A stretch of DNA of 10,046 nt from NCBI GenBank assembly GCA_015039465.1, contig MU130021.1, positions 1 through 10,046 on the forward strand. The letters run 5' to 3'. Source of the stretch: Phlegmacium glaucopus. Lineage: Eukaryota > Basidiomycota > Agaricomycetes > Agaricales > Cortinariaceae. Position 1 is the first letter of the stretch; each line of letters begins with the position of its first letter. A program made the translations under genes and the position numbers. A model generated the notes under the pieces. It did no database searches, had not been told where the DNA came from, and worked only from the letters and a program-made list of their open reading frames with translations. Positions 1 to 8,136 of this stretch are shown piece by piece.

Positions 1-121
1 GTGAAATAAGGTGCCGAGCGCTCGTTATGGAAGTTTTCGACCAAGACCAGTTTATGTACATGCGCCATATCTACAAGTCTAGTGCATGCTGCCTTGAATG
101 CTGCCTCCGGGCTCTATGTGA
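1..121 (-). repeat. 3' flank of the seven-helix gene, copy 1 of 3
   Basis: This non-coding stretch lies just downstream (on the minus strand) of the stop codon of the seven-helix gene. It recurs at 8142-8262 with one mismatch that I can count (about position 95), and in a more diverged form at 2606-2716. The repeat continues past the stop codon into the coding region in all three copies. It probably holds the 3' UTR and polyadenylation region. The left boundary of the repeat cannot be seen because the window starts here. Confidence 0.85.
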
Positions 122-1431
122 TCATCTATCTACCATCTCGATATCGTCACCTTGTCGAACGCCAATGTTATCGTCTCCATTGACAATACCGGCATCATTT
201 CGGACAATACCAGCATCATGATCTTCCGTTTCCGATATTGAATTTGGATTGTCGGCCGCAAAGCGCAAACTCTCAATGGTAGATTCTCTCATGGATTCCT
301 TATCGTGGAAGGACAATCCCATGGAGACCCGCACCAGGATGATTGTAGGTGTTATACCCTAGACAGACCCATGTTATCAGTAAAATAAGAAGTAGCAGGG
401 ATTAATGTTGTAATCACGTTCAACATTTGGTGGATATAAACGATGATGTCATAAATTCCACCGCCAGCGTCTGTCGATACAAAAATGGAAGCCAGGAGCC
501 GAACCAATTGGATTGAAAACAATATCATGCCAGATTCAATTATTATGAATATGACAGCCCGAATTTTGCTCCCGCCAGTAGCGCCCAAACTTTGGTCGCC
601 TGAGGTAGACTTGATTTCACGGTACACCCTGAAGATCTTGAACACAATTAAGAACGTCACCAGAGCATTCACGGTCATGGACATGGCGAGAGCTGCCAGG
701 GCCACCCTATATGACCAGACAGGTTCTACAAATTGGCCTGAGACGATGGACAGGGAACTTTCACCTACTAGCCAGATAACTACAGGAAATGATTTGAAAT
801 TGGCCAGTCAAATAAGATAGGTTGACTGACCAAAGTATGCAACTGCTAAGATTGAAGGAAGGATCACAACACGGATATTGCAACCCCACACAATCCAGCA
901 ACGGTAGATCTTTAAGATTTGCATCAGTAAAATAAATGATAGGCATAGCAGGGTATACATACTAGGATTGATTGAGCGATGAAATCACAGCAACCCAATA
1001 CTGCGCCTTGAACAAAAGCGACTCGGAGTACTTTGGTCAGGTTCCCGAAAGTCTGCACAACTGAAAGCGTAAAAAAATATGGTTATCGTTACTGATAGAA
1101 TTGTTACTAACAACATATATGAAACTTGCTATATCAACCATGACGGTAACAGCAGATAGAACGTAGAGAGCACAGAGAGCGTAGAAAAGGATATTATTCC
1201 TCCTGTCGGTGCTTCTTTTCAATGTTCCTTGTAAATATATGGAAAATATCCCGGAATAAAGTCCTGGGACAGATTAATATTATACTTCTTCAGCAAGGGT
1301 CGTGCACGTTGTACGAAAAATGTCTTACCGTAGAGGAAGCCCTCGAGAAATATTCCAATGAGAACAAAGTCTCCAAGAGTTAGCTTCATGACTTCGTGTC
1401 TGTTGTAATGACCTATTTCATCTCTGACCAT
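122..1431 (-). CDS. Seven-transmembrane protein of an expanded Agaricomycete family (copy A)
   Basis: Function unknown; the architecture is receptor-like. I chose the ATG at 1429-1431, which gives an N-terminus starting MVRDEIGHY. Predicted exons: 1431-1329, 1263-1093, 1060-963, 909-831, 779-418 and 358-122, all with GT-AG introns, totalling 1050 nt (349 residues). Seven hydrophobic segments lie near residues 19-45, 56-85, 103-127, 134-155, 163-190, 204-230 and 248-280. Typical family motifs are CCDFIAQSIL, YRCWIVWG, VNALVTFLIVFKIFR and IIIESGMILFSIQL. The last about 60 residues form a polar, Asp-rich tail ending DDIEMVDR. Weak point: intron 2 (1092-1061) would be only 32 nt. The reading frame runs on into it (VSNNSIS then HIF), as I recall from family members, so a one-base frameshift near 1061-1066 is the alternative. 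Expression is untested. An upstream M at 1509 in the same frame is possible but lengthens the N-terminus without family support. Confidence 0.75.
182..223 (-). repeat. 21-bp in-frame tandem duplication in the tail of copy A
   Basis: The 21-bp unit at 182-202 is repeated at 203-223 with a few changes. It adds seven codons, so DAGIV occurs twice in the tail. Copy A' (8263-8478) has one unit, which explains its 216-nt last exon against 237 nt in A. The tail is polar and probably cytoplasmic and tolerates length change. Confidence 0.85.
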
Positions 1432-1559
1432 TGGTTTATATAGGAGTCTAGCATCTATATCAAATAAAGTCACTGCGGTAAAGCTTGAAGTTCGTGATGA
1501 TCTCAACAAACTGTTGCTGTCATAATCAGAATCAGATTTTGGGTCAGGTAGGAATGTGT

Positions 1560-1740
1560 TAGTTTGAGGCTATGGAACCTGCTACCTTGGGTAACCGAGG
1601 TTTTTTAAGGTAAGCCTGGCGTCACTACTAGTACTAGTAGTAGCTTCCATCATTGAAATCTGTCATCAAAAAGATGATCATAATGATTCTCTATCGATCA
1701 AACTTATGATGTATTCATCAACTTACCTCTAATTCACTCG
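1560..1740 (-). repeat. Upstream region of copy A, duplicated at 2775-2945
   Basis: The segment lies about 130-310 bp upstream of the ATG of copy A and is matched along most of its length at 2775-2945. Shared features include an imperfect palindrome, a poly-T run, a CTAGTAG-rich stretch (expanded here to ACTAGTACTAGTAGTAG) and a GATGATCAT motif. It probably includes the promoter, but no core elements can be assigned safely. A TATATAA string at about 1435-1441 on the minus strand sits too close to the ATG to be called a TATA box. Confidence 0.75.
1581..1595. promoter_or_regulatory. Conserved palindrome upstream of copy A
   Basis: GCTACC-TTG-GGTAAC is a 6-bp inverted repeat with one mismatch about 150 bp upstream of the ATG. 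In the remnant copy it is perfect (GTTACC-TTG-GGTAAC at 2803-2817). It could be a dimeric transcription-factor site; that role is inferred only from symmetry, position and conservation. Confidence 0.4.
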
Positions 1741-1778
1741 ATGCGAACGCGGAAAAACCTATGGTAGGTCGCTTTTCT

Positions 1779-1935
1779 GATGGTTAACACACCGATCAAC
1801 GCTCCCATCTTGTTTCCCTCCACTCTAACATCTGTTGAAGGCATTTTACGACTCGGTATATCGTAAGGGAGTGTAAAAAGAAGAGACAGAGGATGCTGAA
1901 GACAATGAAGTGAGTATTTGAAGACACGCAGTAAG
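1779..1935 (-). repeat. Repeat block B1 (pair of 7798-7965)
   Basis: The block is clearly similar to 7798-7965. Shared landmarks are a GGTTAACACAC/GATTAACACAC string, CTCTAACATCT, TTTTACGACT and AGTGAGTATT. On the minus strand both copies can be read as VVKxLQxMLE before the frames diverge, so this could be an exon of a neighbouring gene or plain intergenic repeat. I do not recognise the product. In both places it lies to the left of a 3' end of the seven-helix gene (2601 and 8137), which suggests that both blocks came from the same larger duplicated unit. Confidence 0.65.
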
Positions 1936-2600
1936 TTATTGTATGCGTGTTAATATTGACCTTTGTGTTGAATGTTTCTGCATATATGTAGTGCACCATC
2001 CTCTTGTAGGTGTGCGTTGAAGGGATTGAGTGAGAATGGTCTAACCGTGATTCAACAATGAGATTCCGAGTTGTCAGTATCGAGATCGGCGGTTGGTAGT
2101 CCTCGGAACTCGGACTTTGCACTAATTTTATTTCAAACTCAGCGTAAGTTGAACCAAGGTGCCATCTGTCATTCCACCAAACCTTTCGAAACTAACAGGC
2201 GTCAGCTACAGAGCACCAGGAATCCAGTTAGAAAGCTTCCATTCGACTGGAGGAACACCCGTCCGCCCTCAACTGCATCTCCCTGGATCAGCTTAAAAAT
2301 ACAAGTCATGGCGTTACAAGGGAGACGCAGCAGATAAGTTAATAGTATCGTAAGTCTGATATCTGTTCGAACTTTGTCTCTCATCAGAAACTGCGGCTCA
2401 AGTGATTAACTATCATGATGCCATTGACAGACACATACATGCCGATGATGGAAACTTCACCTCATTCTTTTGTTGATTTTCTCATTTTGGTTTCAAGAAG
2501 GTTTGATTTGTGGACTTGATGCCGTACTTGATGAACCTTTGGATTCCGCGAAAGAGGTCCGATCCAATTGTTGACGTAGCAGGCAAAGACGAAATCCAGT
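1936..2600. other. Intergenic stretch with no recognised gene
   Basis: Short open frames occur on both strands (2071-2337 plus, 2202-2384 minus, and fragments on the minus strand near 2455-2600). None shows a motif I recognise, none connects through convincing splice sites, and none has a second copy in the window. It may hold very decayed coding material. Confidence 0.5.
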
Positions 2601-2716
2601 GTAAGGTGAAATAAGGTGCCCAGCGCTCGTTATGGATGTTTTCGATCACGACCACAGTTTATGCATATGTGACATATCTACAAGTCTAGTGTATCCTGCC
2701 TCTGAACTCTATGTGT

Positions 2717-2775
2717 TCATCTATCTACTATCTCGATATCATCACTTTGTTGAATGCCAATATCATCGTCTCTAT
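2717..2775 (-). pseudogene. C-terminal remnant of a third seven-helix gene copy
   Basis: On the minus strand the sequence ends in RDDDIGIQQSDDIEIVDR and a TGA at 2717-2719. It corresponds to the last 18 codons of copies A (DDNIGVRQGDDIEMVDR) and A' (DDNIGVTQGDDIEMVDR). Nothing else of the coding region is left. The reading frame and the acidic pattern are preserved, with several substitutions. It cannot make a protein. Confidence 0.8.
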
Positions 2776-2802
2776 TTGAGGCAGAAAATGGTTATGCAAC
2801 CT

Positions 2803-2817
2803 GTTACCTTGGGTAAC
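2803..2817. promoter_or_regulatory. Perfect copy of the upstream palindrome in remnant M
   Basis: GTTACC-TTG-GGTAAC, 6-bp arms with a 3-bp spacer, matches the imperfect palindrome at 1581-1595. The gene it would control is deleted here, so any activity is uncertain. Confidence 0.4.
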
Positions 2818-2945
2818 CGGGTTTTTTAAAGGTGGGCCTGTCACTGCTAGTAGCTTCCATGATCCATCATTGAAATCTGTCACCAAAAAAGATGATCATA
2901 GTGATTATCAATATCATATCGATCAAATTTATGATGATTTTCCTC

Positions 2946-3149
2946 TGACGAAAAGGTAACAGTACTGACAAGGGGGCACCAAAATTTTCAAAAATACCCG
3001 GGGTCGATTTTTTTCTGTAGGCTCTCGTGGACCCTTTTCCCCCCTTCAAAACACCCAAAAGCGGATATGTCAGGCCACAAATGGCAAATTTCCAAGAAAA
3101 CATAGGTAATTTTTCCTCACGCACTAATCTTCATGAATTGAATACTTTA
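2946..3149. other. Unassigned spacer between remnant M and the METTL16 pseudogene
   Basis: Homology to the upstream region of copy A stops near 2945. A minus-strand open frame covers 2867-3124 but begins just after the METTL16 pseudogene's readable end and shows no resemblance to the C-terminal domain of that family. The stretch has poly-T and poly-C runs and no recognisable gene. Confidence 0.4.
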
Positions 3150-4640
3150 AATTTAAGCGACGACGACGTCGCGCAATTCGAGATCATGTATTCCCTTCAG
3201 CTTCCACAACCAAGGTTCTTGAAGGTGAAGAAGAAGAAACAGCGTTACTGATGGATCCTGGATGTCTGTTAGTTGCGGATACACCTTCGAGCAGGCGAAG
3301 ATTTCGGTCAAGAATGTCTGCTAACGTAGGGACTGAGCAGTTCGGGAATGACTGAGTTAGTGTATTACGAGGTGGCATGCGTGGGTACAGCGGATGGCTT
3401 GCAACGATTGAAGGGATACGCGCTATAGACTTTTGAAAAGGCTCATTTATTAAACAACTGACCTCGGAAAGGCCTACATAGAATACTCACATCAGGGAGA
3501 TGTATATCGATGAATGACCATCCGACCGCCCAACGATGCGTCTGGCCTTGAACAAACTCTGTAATTGCGTAGTTCACAATCTGCTTAAAAATGTTAAAAA
3601 AAAGTCAAAGCGACGATAAGTTTGACAGTAGTAACACGTACAGAGCGTTTACGCAAGTTTTCTATAATGGTGGTCACAGATGACATCTTCCCTAGCATGG
3701 AGGTATACCACCTTGCAAGAATGGGTGAATTGGTAGGGGTTGGAAAGGGTAAATATAAGCGACAAGACATACTTGCATCTAGTTTGAAAACGTTCACTTT
3801 CACTCCCGTACATACCTAGATTGAACGCTGTTACTATTGACTATCAGACCAAAAGGTAAAAAGTTGCTTACCGCATTAGGCGCAAGGTCCTTTTCACTCG
3901 CTGACTGGGCTACTTCTTCGGAACTAGTGTAAAAAGGTGGATTACACATCGTGAACTCAAAGCTATATACAAGAAAAAAAAGTTGAGTTATTGAAGGTAC
4001 AAAATATAATATTTTACGAACTTTGATTTAGGATTCCCTTCCAAGGTAAAAAAGATACTCCCTTCCCGAGTGACTTTTTCAAGACAGATTCGGGACTGCA
4101 TGTTATTCGTGTTCACATTTCCCCTAGCACAATCGTATGATTTATCGTCAAGTTCTATTTTATCTCTGGATTAATGCAGCACTGAAGGGAATAAAATCAT
4201 ACCAGTAGCGACAAACTCCCATTCCGATTCCAATTTGCATCCAAGGAAAGGGTAAATAGCAGTTGACCCCGTGCCTCTGAAAATCTGTCATTAGTTCCTT
4301 ACACAGAGAGGACTTTTTATTGAACGAGATGACATACATGTCAATACCCCGTACGCGCCGACGAGGATTCCCGAACACGTAATCGTGTGCGTGAACAATA
4401 TCTTGGATCCAAAGGATATAGTTCAGCCTGCGCTGAACCGTGAGACTTGACCATCTCGCGACATCAAAATCCAGGCTACCCATTCTGGACCTAAACCAGC
4501 GTTAAAATCACTTTAGAGACATATGGGCCTAGTTGGACTGACCGGAGGACATCATCTGTTTTCAGGAATGCGAAGCGTAATACTGAAATGACAGAACATA
4601 ATAGCTTCCGTCAACCGTCTGTCCTAAGTAAAGTCCACGC
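3150..4640 (-). pseudogene. METTL16: Decayed METTL16-like U6 snRNA m6A methyltransferase
   Basis: The family methylates adenosine in U6 snRNA in the nucleus using S-adenosylmethionine. Readable segments in order: QRRLTEAI and PENR-stop-CPPV (4620-4541), RLNYILWIQDIVHAHD (about 4436-4389), RGID joined over intron 4337-4277 to GTGSTAIYPFLGCKL (SAM-binding), NNMQSRI after intron 4202-4155, MCNPPFYTSSEEVAQSA (3949-3899; NPPF is the catalytic motif), VCTG (3815-3804), RWYTSMLGKMSSV (about 3713-3675), NYAITEFVQGQTHRWAVGWSF (about 3574-3512) and LPPRNTL-type sequence near 3370. Lesions: TAG at 4624-4626; TGA at 4552-4554; about 90 unrelated nt between CPPV and RLNY; loss of the segment that in relatives carries the T-x-GGE-x-FV motif (after 3804); and TGA at 3184-3186 where relatives, as I recall, have the Trp of GNTWSR. 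The conserved catalytic core is still obvious, so decay is fairly recent. Confidence 0.85.
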
Positions 4641-4927
4641 AACTGAGAAAAAAGTTCGTGTCCAATGATGTAGTAGCACATACCTCTGGGCTGCTTCATT
4701 TCGAAAAGCTATGGTTGTCCGATGTCGAGATGAAGTATCGAGAATCAAGCTATAAGCAGAAGTGAGAAGTGAGATATTATGGTACACACATAGTCACATA
4801 CAATTCTTTCAGAGAATATTCAGCTGCTAGAGATGAGAAATCTGGTGGATTGGAATAAGGATTGCGACAATGCATCAGTCAGGAAGAGAGAGATCAGTTA
4901 TTATGTAAGTAATGTACATAAAATAAA
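4641..4927. other. Intergenic region between two divergent pseudogenes
   Basis: The METTL16-like pseudogene reads left and the kelch pseudogene reads right from here, so this was probably a shared promoter region. The first exon of the METTL16 relative (normally an MHPRNPY-type N-terminus) is not recognisable, so it is lost or too diverged. An upstream ATG at 4833 opens a frame toward the kelch gene but gives no family-like sequence. Confidence 0.45.
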
Positions 4928-7622
4928 ATGTTTTTACGTGAGAAACAAGCAAGCACATCAGCAGCTGCCTCAAAAGCAGCAAAAAAAGCTAAAGCAACCA
5001 AAAAGACTGAACGAAAGGAAAGTAAAATCGCTCTCAAATCCAACTCTAAAGGGGTCCTCTACTACTGGTGGGAAGAAGTCTGGCAAGAAAAAAGGGAATG
5101 ATTCGGATACAGATGACGATGATCTTGAAGGTATCTTCGAAAAGGTAACGATCCGCACATGCTGTAGCTGTTTCGCTAGATGGAGGCGGAAAGATCTTTC
5201 TTTTCGGTATGTAGTGTTTTTCGACATAAATCGGCTGATCCTTGACTTCCAACATAGGGGGAGAATTCTCGTCTTTGCATCAAAACACCTTTCACCATTA
5301 TCATGATTTCTGGCGCTTCGATATCACTACTCACTCTTGGGATCGTATCGATACAAAGATAAGACCTAGTGCTCGATCTGAACATCGGTTAGTGCGTTAA
5401 ATCACTTCCCATCTCTGGCTCACCACGTTTATATATGAACAATTGTAGAGTTGCCTTTTGGAAACACTACCTTGTACTATTTGGAGGATTCTACGATCCT
5501 GGAGTGACAAGTACGTACGTGTTGTCAATTGTGTTGACCTTCGAATTGAAGCCTAACCATTAGCTCGCTATCTAAACGACTTGTGGCTATTCGACACGCA
5601 AGAGTACAAATGGAATCAAGTCGAATTTAGAAAAATGGATGCTAAACCATCGTGAGTTTTTACCTCGTAAGTTCCAGGGATGAACATCACCTTCTCAGTA
5701 AGAGAATAACACAGACCACGTAGTGGTTTCTCTTTTCTGCCTTGTTCCGACGATATCATTTTACACGGTCTGCCCTTCCCAACCCTCCAAAGTCTGACTG
5801 CAAACTTAAAACTAAGGGATTTAGGTGGATATTACAAGGAATACGCAAAAGGGAAACGTCCAGTTGGCGTAATGCTCGATGATACCTGGTTACTGATGTA
5901 ATGCACTTCTTTCTACATCTTCCCTTTCCATCGGTATGCTAACAATAGTCTCCCCAAGAATCACATTACCCTCTACTTCCGATCCGAGTCCTACCTCGAA
6001 ACCAGTCAGCGCACCCCCGAACACTACATCGAAAGCGCCTAGCAAGCAACCTCAACCTCAACTCACGATCAAATGGGAACGACGTAAACGCACATCCGAT
6101 GCATACGCGCCTTCCCTTCGTAGTGGTTGTACGATGACTCTATGGGCAGGGAAAGGGATGGGCATCCTTTTTGGAGGTGTTACAGATGAAGATACTAACG
6201 AAGAGACATTGAAAAGTGTTTTTTGGACTGATCTGTAAGTTTTTTATTCCTTTTTTTGTTATACACGATCTTTTGGGGGCTGATCAGTTCCATCTTTTCT
6301 AAAAAAAAAGGTATGGATATCAGCTCACTGGGAAGGGGAAGTGGAGCAGCATGACGTTGAAAAACCAAAAGCGAAGGGTGGTGCCAAGTCTAAAGGCATA
6401 AAGAAAAAACAGAAGGATAAAGATGCGAAGTGGAAGGAGCAGAATAGCGGTGGAGAGGAAGATGATGAAGCCGAAGACCAGGTAATGCCCTTTTTTCATG
6501 GGTGTAGTTGCCGAAACCCTAAAAACACAGGTTCTGCTGCCCCCGAGACCCCTAAGACAGCGACACTCGACGGACCTGATCCTACTGATCCATTGCTCAC
6601 AACTCCTCTGCCAAGATATAACGCCATGTCAGCAGTTCTCCGAAACACACTCTACATGTAGGGGGCCTCTCTCCTGTCATCTGAAAATCCGGGAGTTAAT
6701 TCTTTTTTTCATTTCATAGATATGGAGGAATCTATGAACGTGGATCATGCAAATATACGTTGGATGATTTTTACGCACTTCAATTGGATAAAGTGGACAA
6801 GTATATTTGTTTGAAGGAGAGTGATGTCGTTATCCCTGATGGTGATGTAGAAAGTAGCAGCGACGACGATGAGGACGATGATAGCGATGATGACGATGAC
6901 GATGACGATGAGGAAGAAGAGAGAGATGGAGATGATATTGACGTTGAGCATGACGAGGCCGACGAGGAGGAAGTCCTGGAGAACGCACCCGAAAGTATGG
7001 AGGAGGATCAATCAACAACAAAAAGCGAACAAGCCCAGCCCATTGACGGAGAGCCCACCAAATTATCTCAGGTAAAAAATTCATTCTCTCCCCATCCAAC
7101 GCGCGGCTCTTCAAGTTCTTTTAACTATTTCTTCTCTTCAGGATGAACTTCGCTCTCAAGCAACAGCTTCCATGGGCGTATCGAAAGATGGCACATGTTC
7201 ACCGGAAGATATCCAAAGTACTCCGTTACCTGGAGAAATGTTAGCCATGTTCTACGCTCGTTCACGTTAGTAGTCTCTCTCTTCCTCTTTTATATTCTTC
7301 TGACCCTAACCCGCATTTCCCAGGTGAATACAGGACTCAAAAGGCTCATGGCAACAGCAATAATCAGGGGAAGCAATACATAGACTCGGAGATGGATTTA
7401 CACTTGCTGAAGAACGATATCGTGCCTTGTTTTTAGCTTATTATTTTTGTTCGTTGCGATCACTTTTAATGCTGCCTTTTACAGCTGCGTATAAACCGAT
7501 TCTAGCAGAGGTTGAGAAGATTCTGAAAGAGGCTGGGTTGGATGAAGAGGAGATGCTGCGGGAGAGGAGGAGGTTTACCACTGTCTGCTGGAGGAGTTGG
7601 GTTTAGTCGTAATAGACGCTAG
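4928..7622 (+). pseudogene. KLHDC4: Decayed KLHDC4/Kel3-type kelch protein with DUF4110-like end
   Basis: Relatives are kelch beta-propeller proteins of uncertain function. Start at ATG 4928 (tentative), then a Lys-rich stretch (KAAKKAKATKKTERKE), DTDDDDLEGIFEK, then SAHAVAVSLDGGGKIFLF, FHHYHDFWRFD, RPSARSEHR, YLVLFGGFYDPGVT, YLNDLWLFDTQEYKW, PRSGFSFLP, KRPVGVMLDDTW, YAPSLRSGCTM, GVTDEDTNEE, LLTTPLPRYNAM, TLYIYGGIYERGS, a long Asp/Glu run (about 6858-6960), MLAMFYARS, AERY-type and ILAEVEKILKEAGLDEEEM, ending GGVGFSRNRR-stop at 7622. Introns: 5207-5257, 5388-5448, 5511-5563, 5652-5714, 5768-5824, 5898-5958, 6235-6310, 6658-6719, 7072-7141, 7266-7323 and 7422-7484. Lesions: extra base in G4 5051-5054; about 75 codons including the first kelch repeat missing between 5144 and 5149; short A5 at 6360-6364; frame changes at 7377-7385 and 7550-7561. 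The frame is also unsettled around a possible intron at 6482-6530. Confidence 0.88.
6858..6960 (+). repeat. GAT/GAC codon run encoding an acidic stretch
   Basis: A near-uninterrupted run of GAT, GAC, GAA and GAG codons sits inside the kelch pseudogene, after the kelch repeats and before the DUF4110-like end. Relatives carry a similar acidic linker. Open frames on the opposite strand here (6745-7114) are made only of reversed GAT/GAC repeats. Confidence 0.8.
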
Positions 7623-7797
7623 AACCGCCATTAGGCTACGACTTTAGTTCAAAGCTATACACGAGTTGCCTGCGTGCGTCGGTCGATGCGTATCTGGTTG
7701 ATTTGAAAAGTGTTAATGAAAAAATGAAAAAAAAAAAAAGGGTTGGCTTGATTGACCCATCCCCTCCCCGCTTGGGCAAGGGAACGTCTTATATGCT
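7623..7797. other. 3' flank of the kelch pseudogene with an A13 tract
   Basis: After the inherited stop at 7620-7622 the sequence is non-coding. A run of 13 A occurs at 7727-7739, next to another A-rich stretch (7719-7724). It is about 105 bp past the stop, a plausible place for a polyadenylation region. Confidence 0.4.
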
Positions 7798-7965
7798 ATG
7801 TCGTTTCTCTGATGATTAACACACTGCCATCTCGAGCCCATCAACATTTGGACTGATCTTTCCCAACGCTCTAACATCTTTTGAAGGCCTTTTACGACTG
7901 GGTAAATTATCAAAGTAATGAAAGAGAAGATGCAGGATACAATACAGTGAGTATTCGAAGACGAA
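7798..7965 (-). repeat. Repeat block B2 (pair of 1779-1935)
   Basis: This is the second copy of the block at 1779-1935 in the same orientation, with small insertions and deletions (about 10-15 bp longer around 7845). The minus-strand reading VVKGLQKMLERWE is similar to the B1 reading, but the frames diverge soon after. The product, if any, is unknown. It lies about 170 bp left of the 3' flank of copy A'. Confidence 0.65.
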
Positions 7966-8136
7966 ATGTGAATATGAAATATACCAAGCTCGATGGCTAC
8001 TATCCTGCTAGGTGCAAAAACATGAACGCGCCATCACACAAGCGGTGGGTTAAGTGACTAGGTGAGAAGGGTATAAGATGAGATAGTAGTTTATGGATAA
8101 TCAAGAGGGAAGAAATAAGAAATAGACTGCCACAAT
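7966..8136. other. Spacer between B2 and copy A'
   Basis: I see no gene and no match elsewhere in the window. A minus-strand open frame at 8000-8209 runs into the repeated 3' flank and has no recognisable motif. Confidence 0.4.

Larger units (their letters stand above)
2601..2945 (-). repeat. Remnant copy M: 3' end fused to upstream region
   Basis: The left part (2601 to about 2779) aligns with 1-185 and 8137-8325: the 3' flank plus the end of the gene. The right part (about 2775-2945) aligns with 1560-1740, the region upstream of the gene. The roughly 1.4 kb between these in copy A is absent, so nearly the whole gene body has been deleted. Both sides share a TTGA-type string at the junction (2776-2779, with 184-187 and 1564-1567 in copy A). 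M differs from A and A' more than they differ from each other in the 3' flank, so it is an older copy or one that escaped homogenisation. Confidence 0.85.

Noticed and set aside
485..820. Plus-strand open frame across exon 5 of copy A, also seen at 8605-8949
   Set aside because: It is antisense to a well-supported exon. Its conservation in both copies follows from conservation of the real gene on the other strand.
2071..2384. Small genes on either strand between B1 and remnant M
   Set aside because: Short overlapping open frames with no recognised motif, splice partners or repeat copies.
4833..5306. 157-residue plus-strand protein read continuously
   Set aside because: It mixes frames: the Lys-rich part before 5051 reads family-like (AKKAKATKK) in a different frame, and after 5144 it runs through the deletion and an intron.
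6745..7114. Minus-strand open frames opposite the acidic run
   Set aside because: Their Ile/Val- or His/Arg-rich composition is just the reversed GAT/GAC repeat of the kelch acidic linker.
7727..7739. Poly-A tail of a retrocopied kelch transcript
   Set aside because: The kelch pseudogene keeps at least eleven introns, so it did not arise by reverse transcription of a spliced mRNA.
7713..7913. 66-residue minus-strand open frame in block B2
   Set aside because: It runs out of the repeated block into an A13 tract read as a Phe run, and only the VVKGLQKMLE part is shared with B1.
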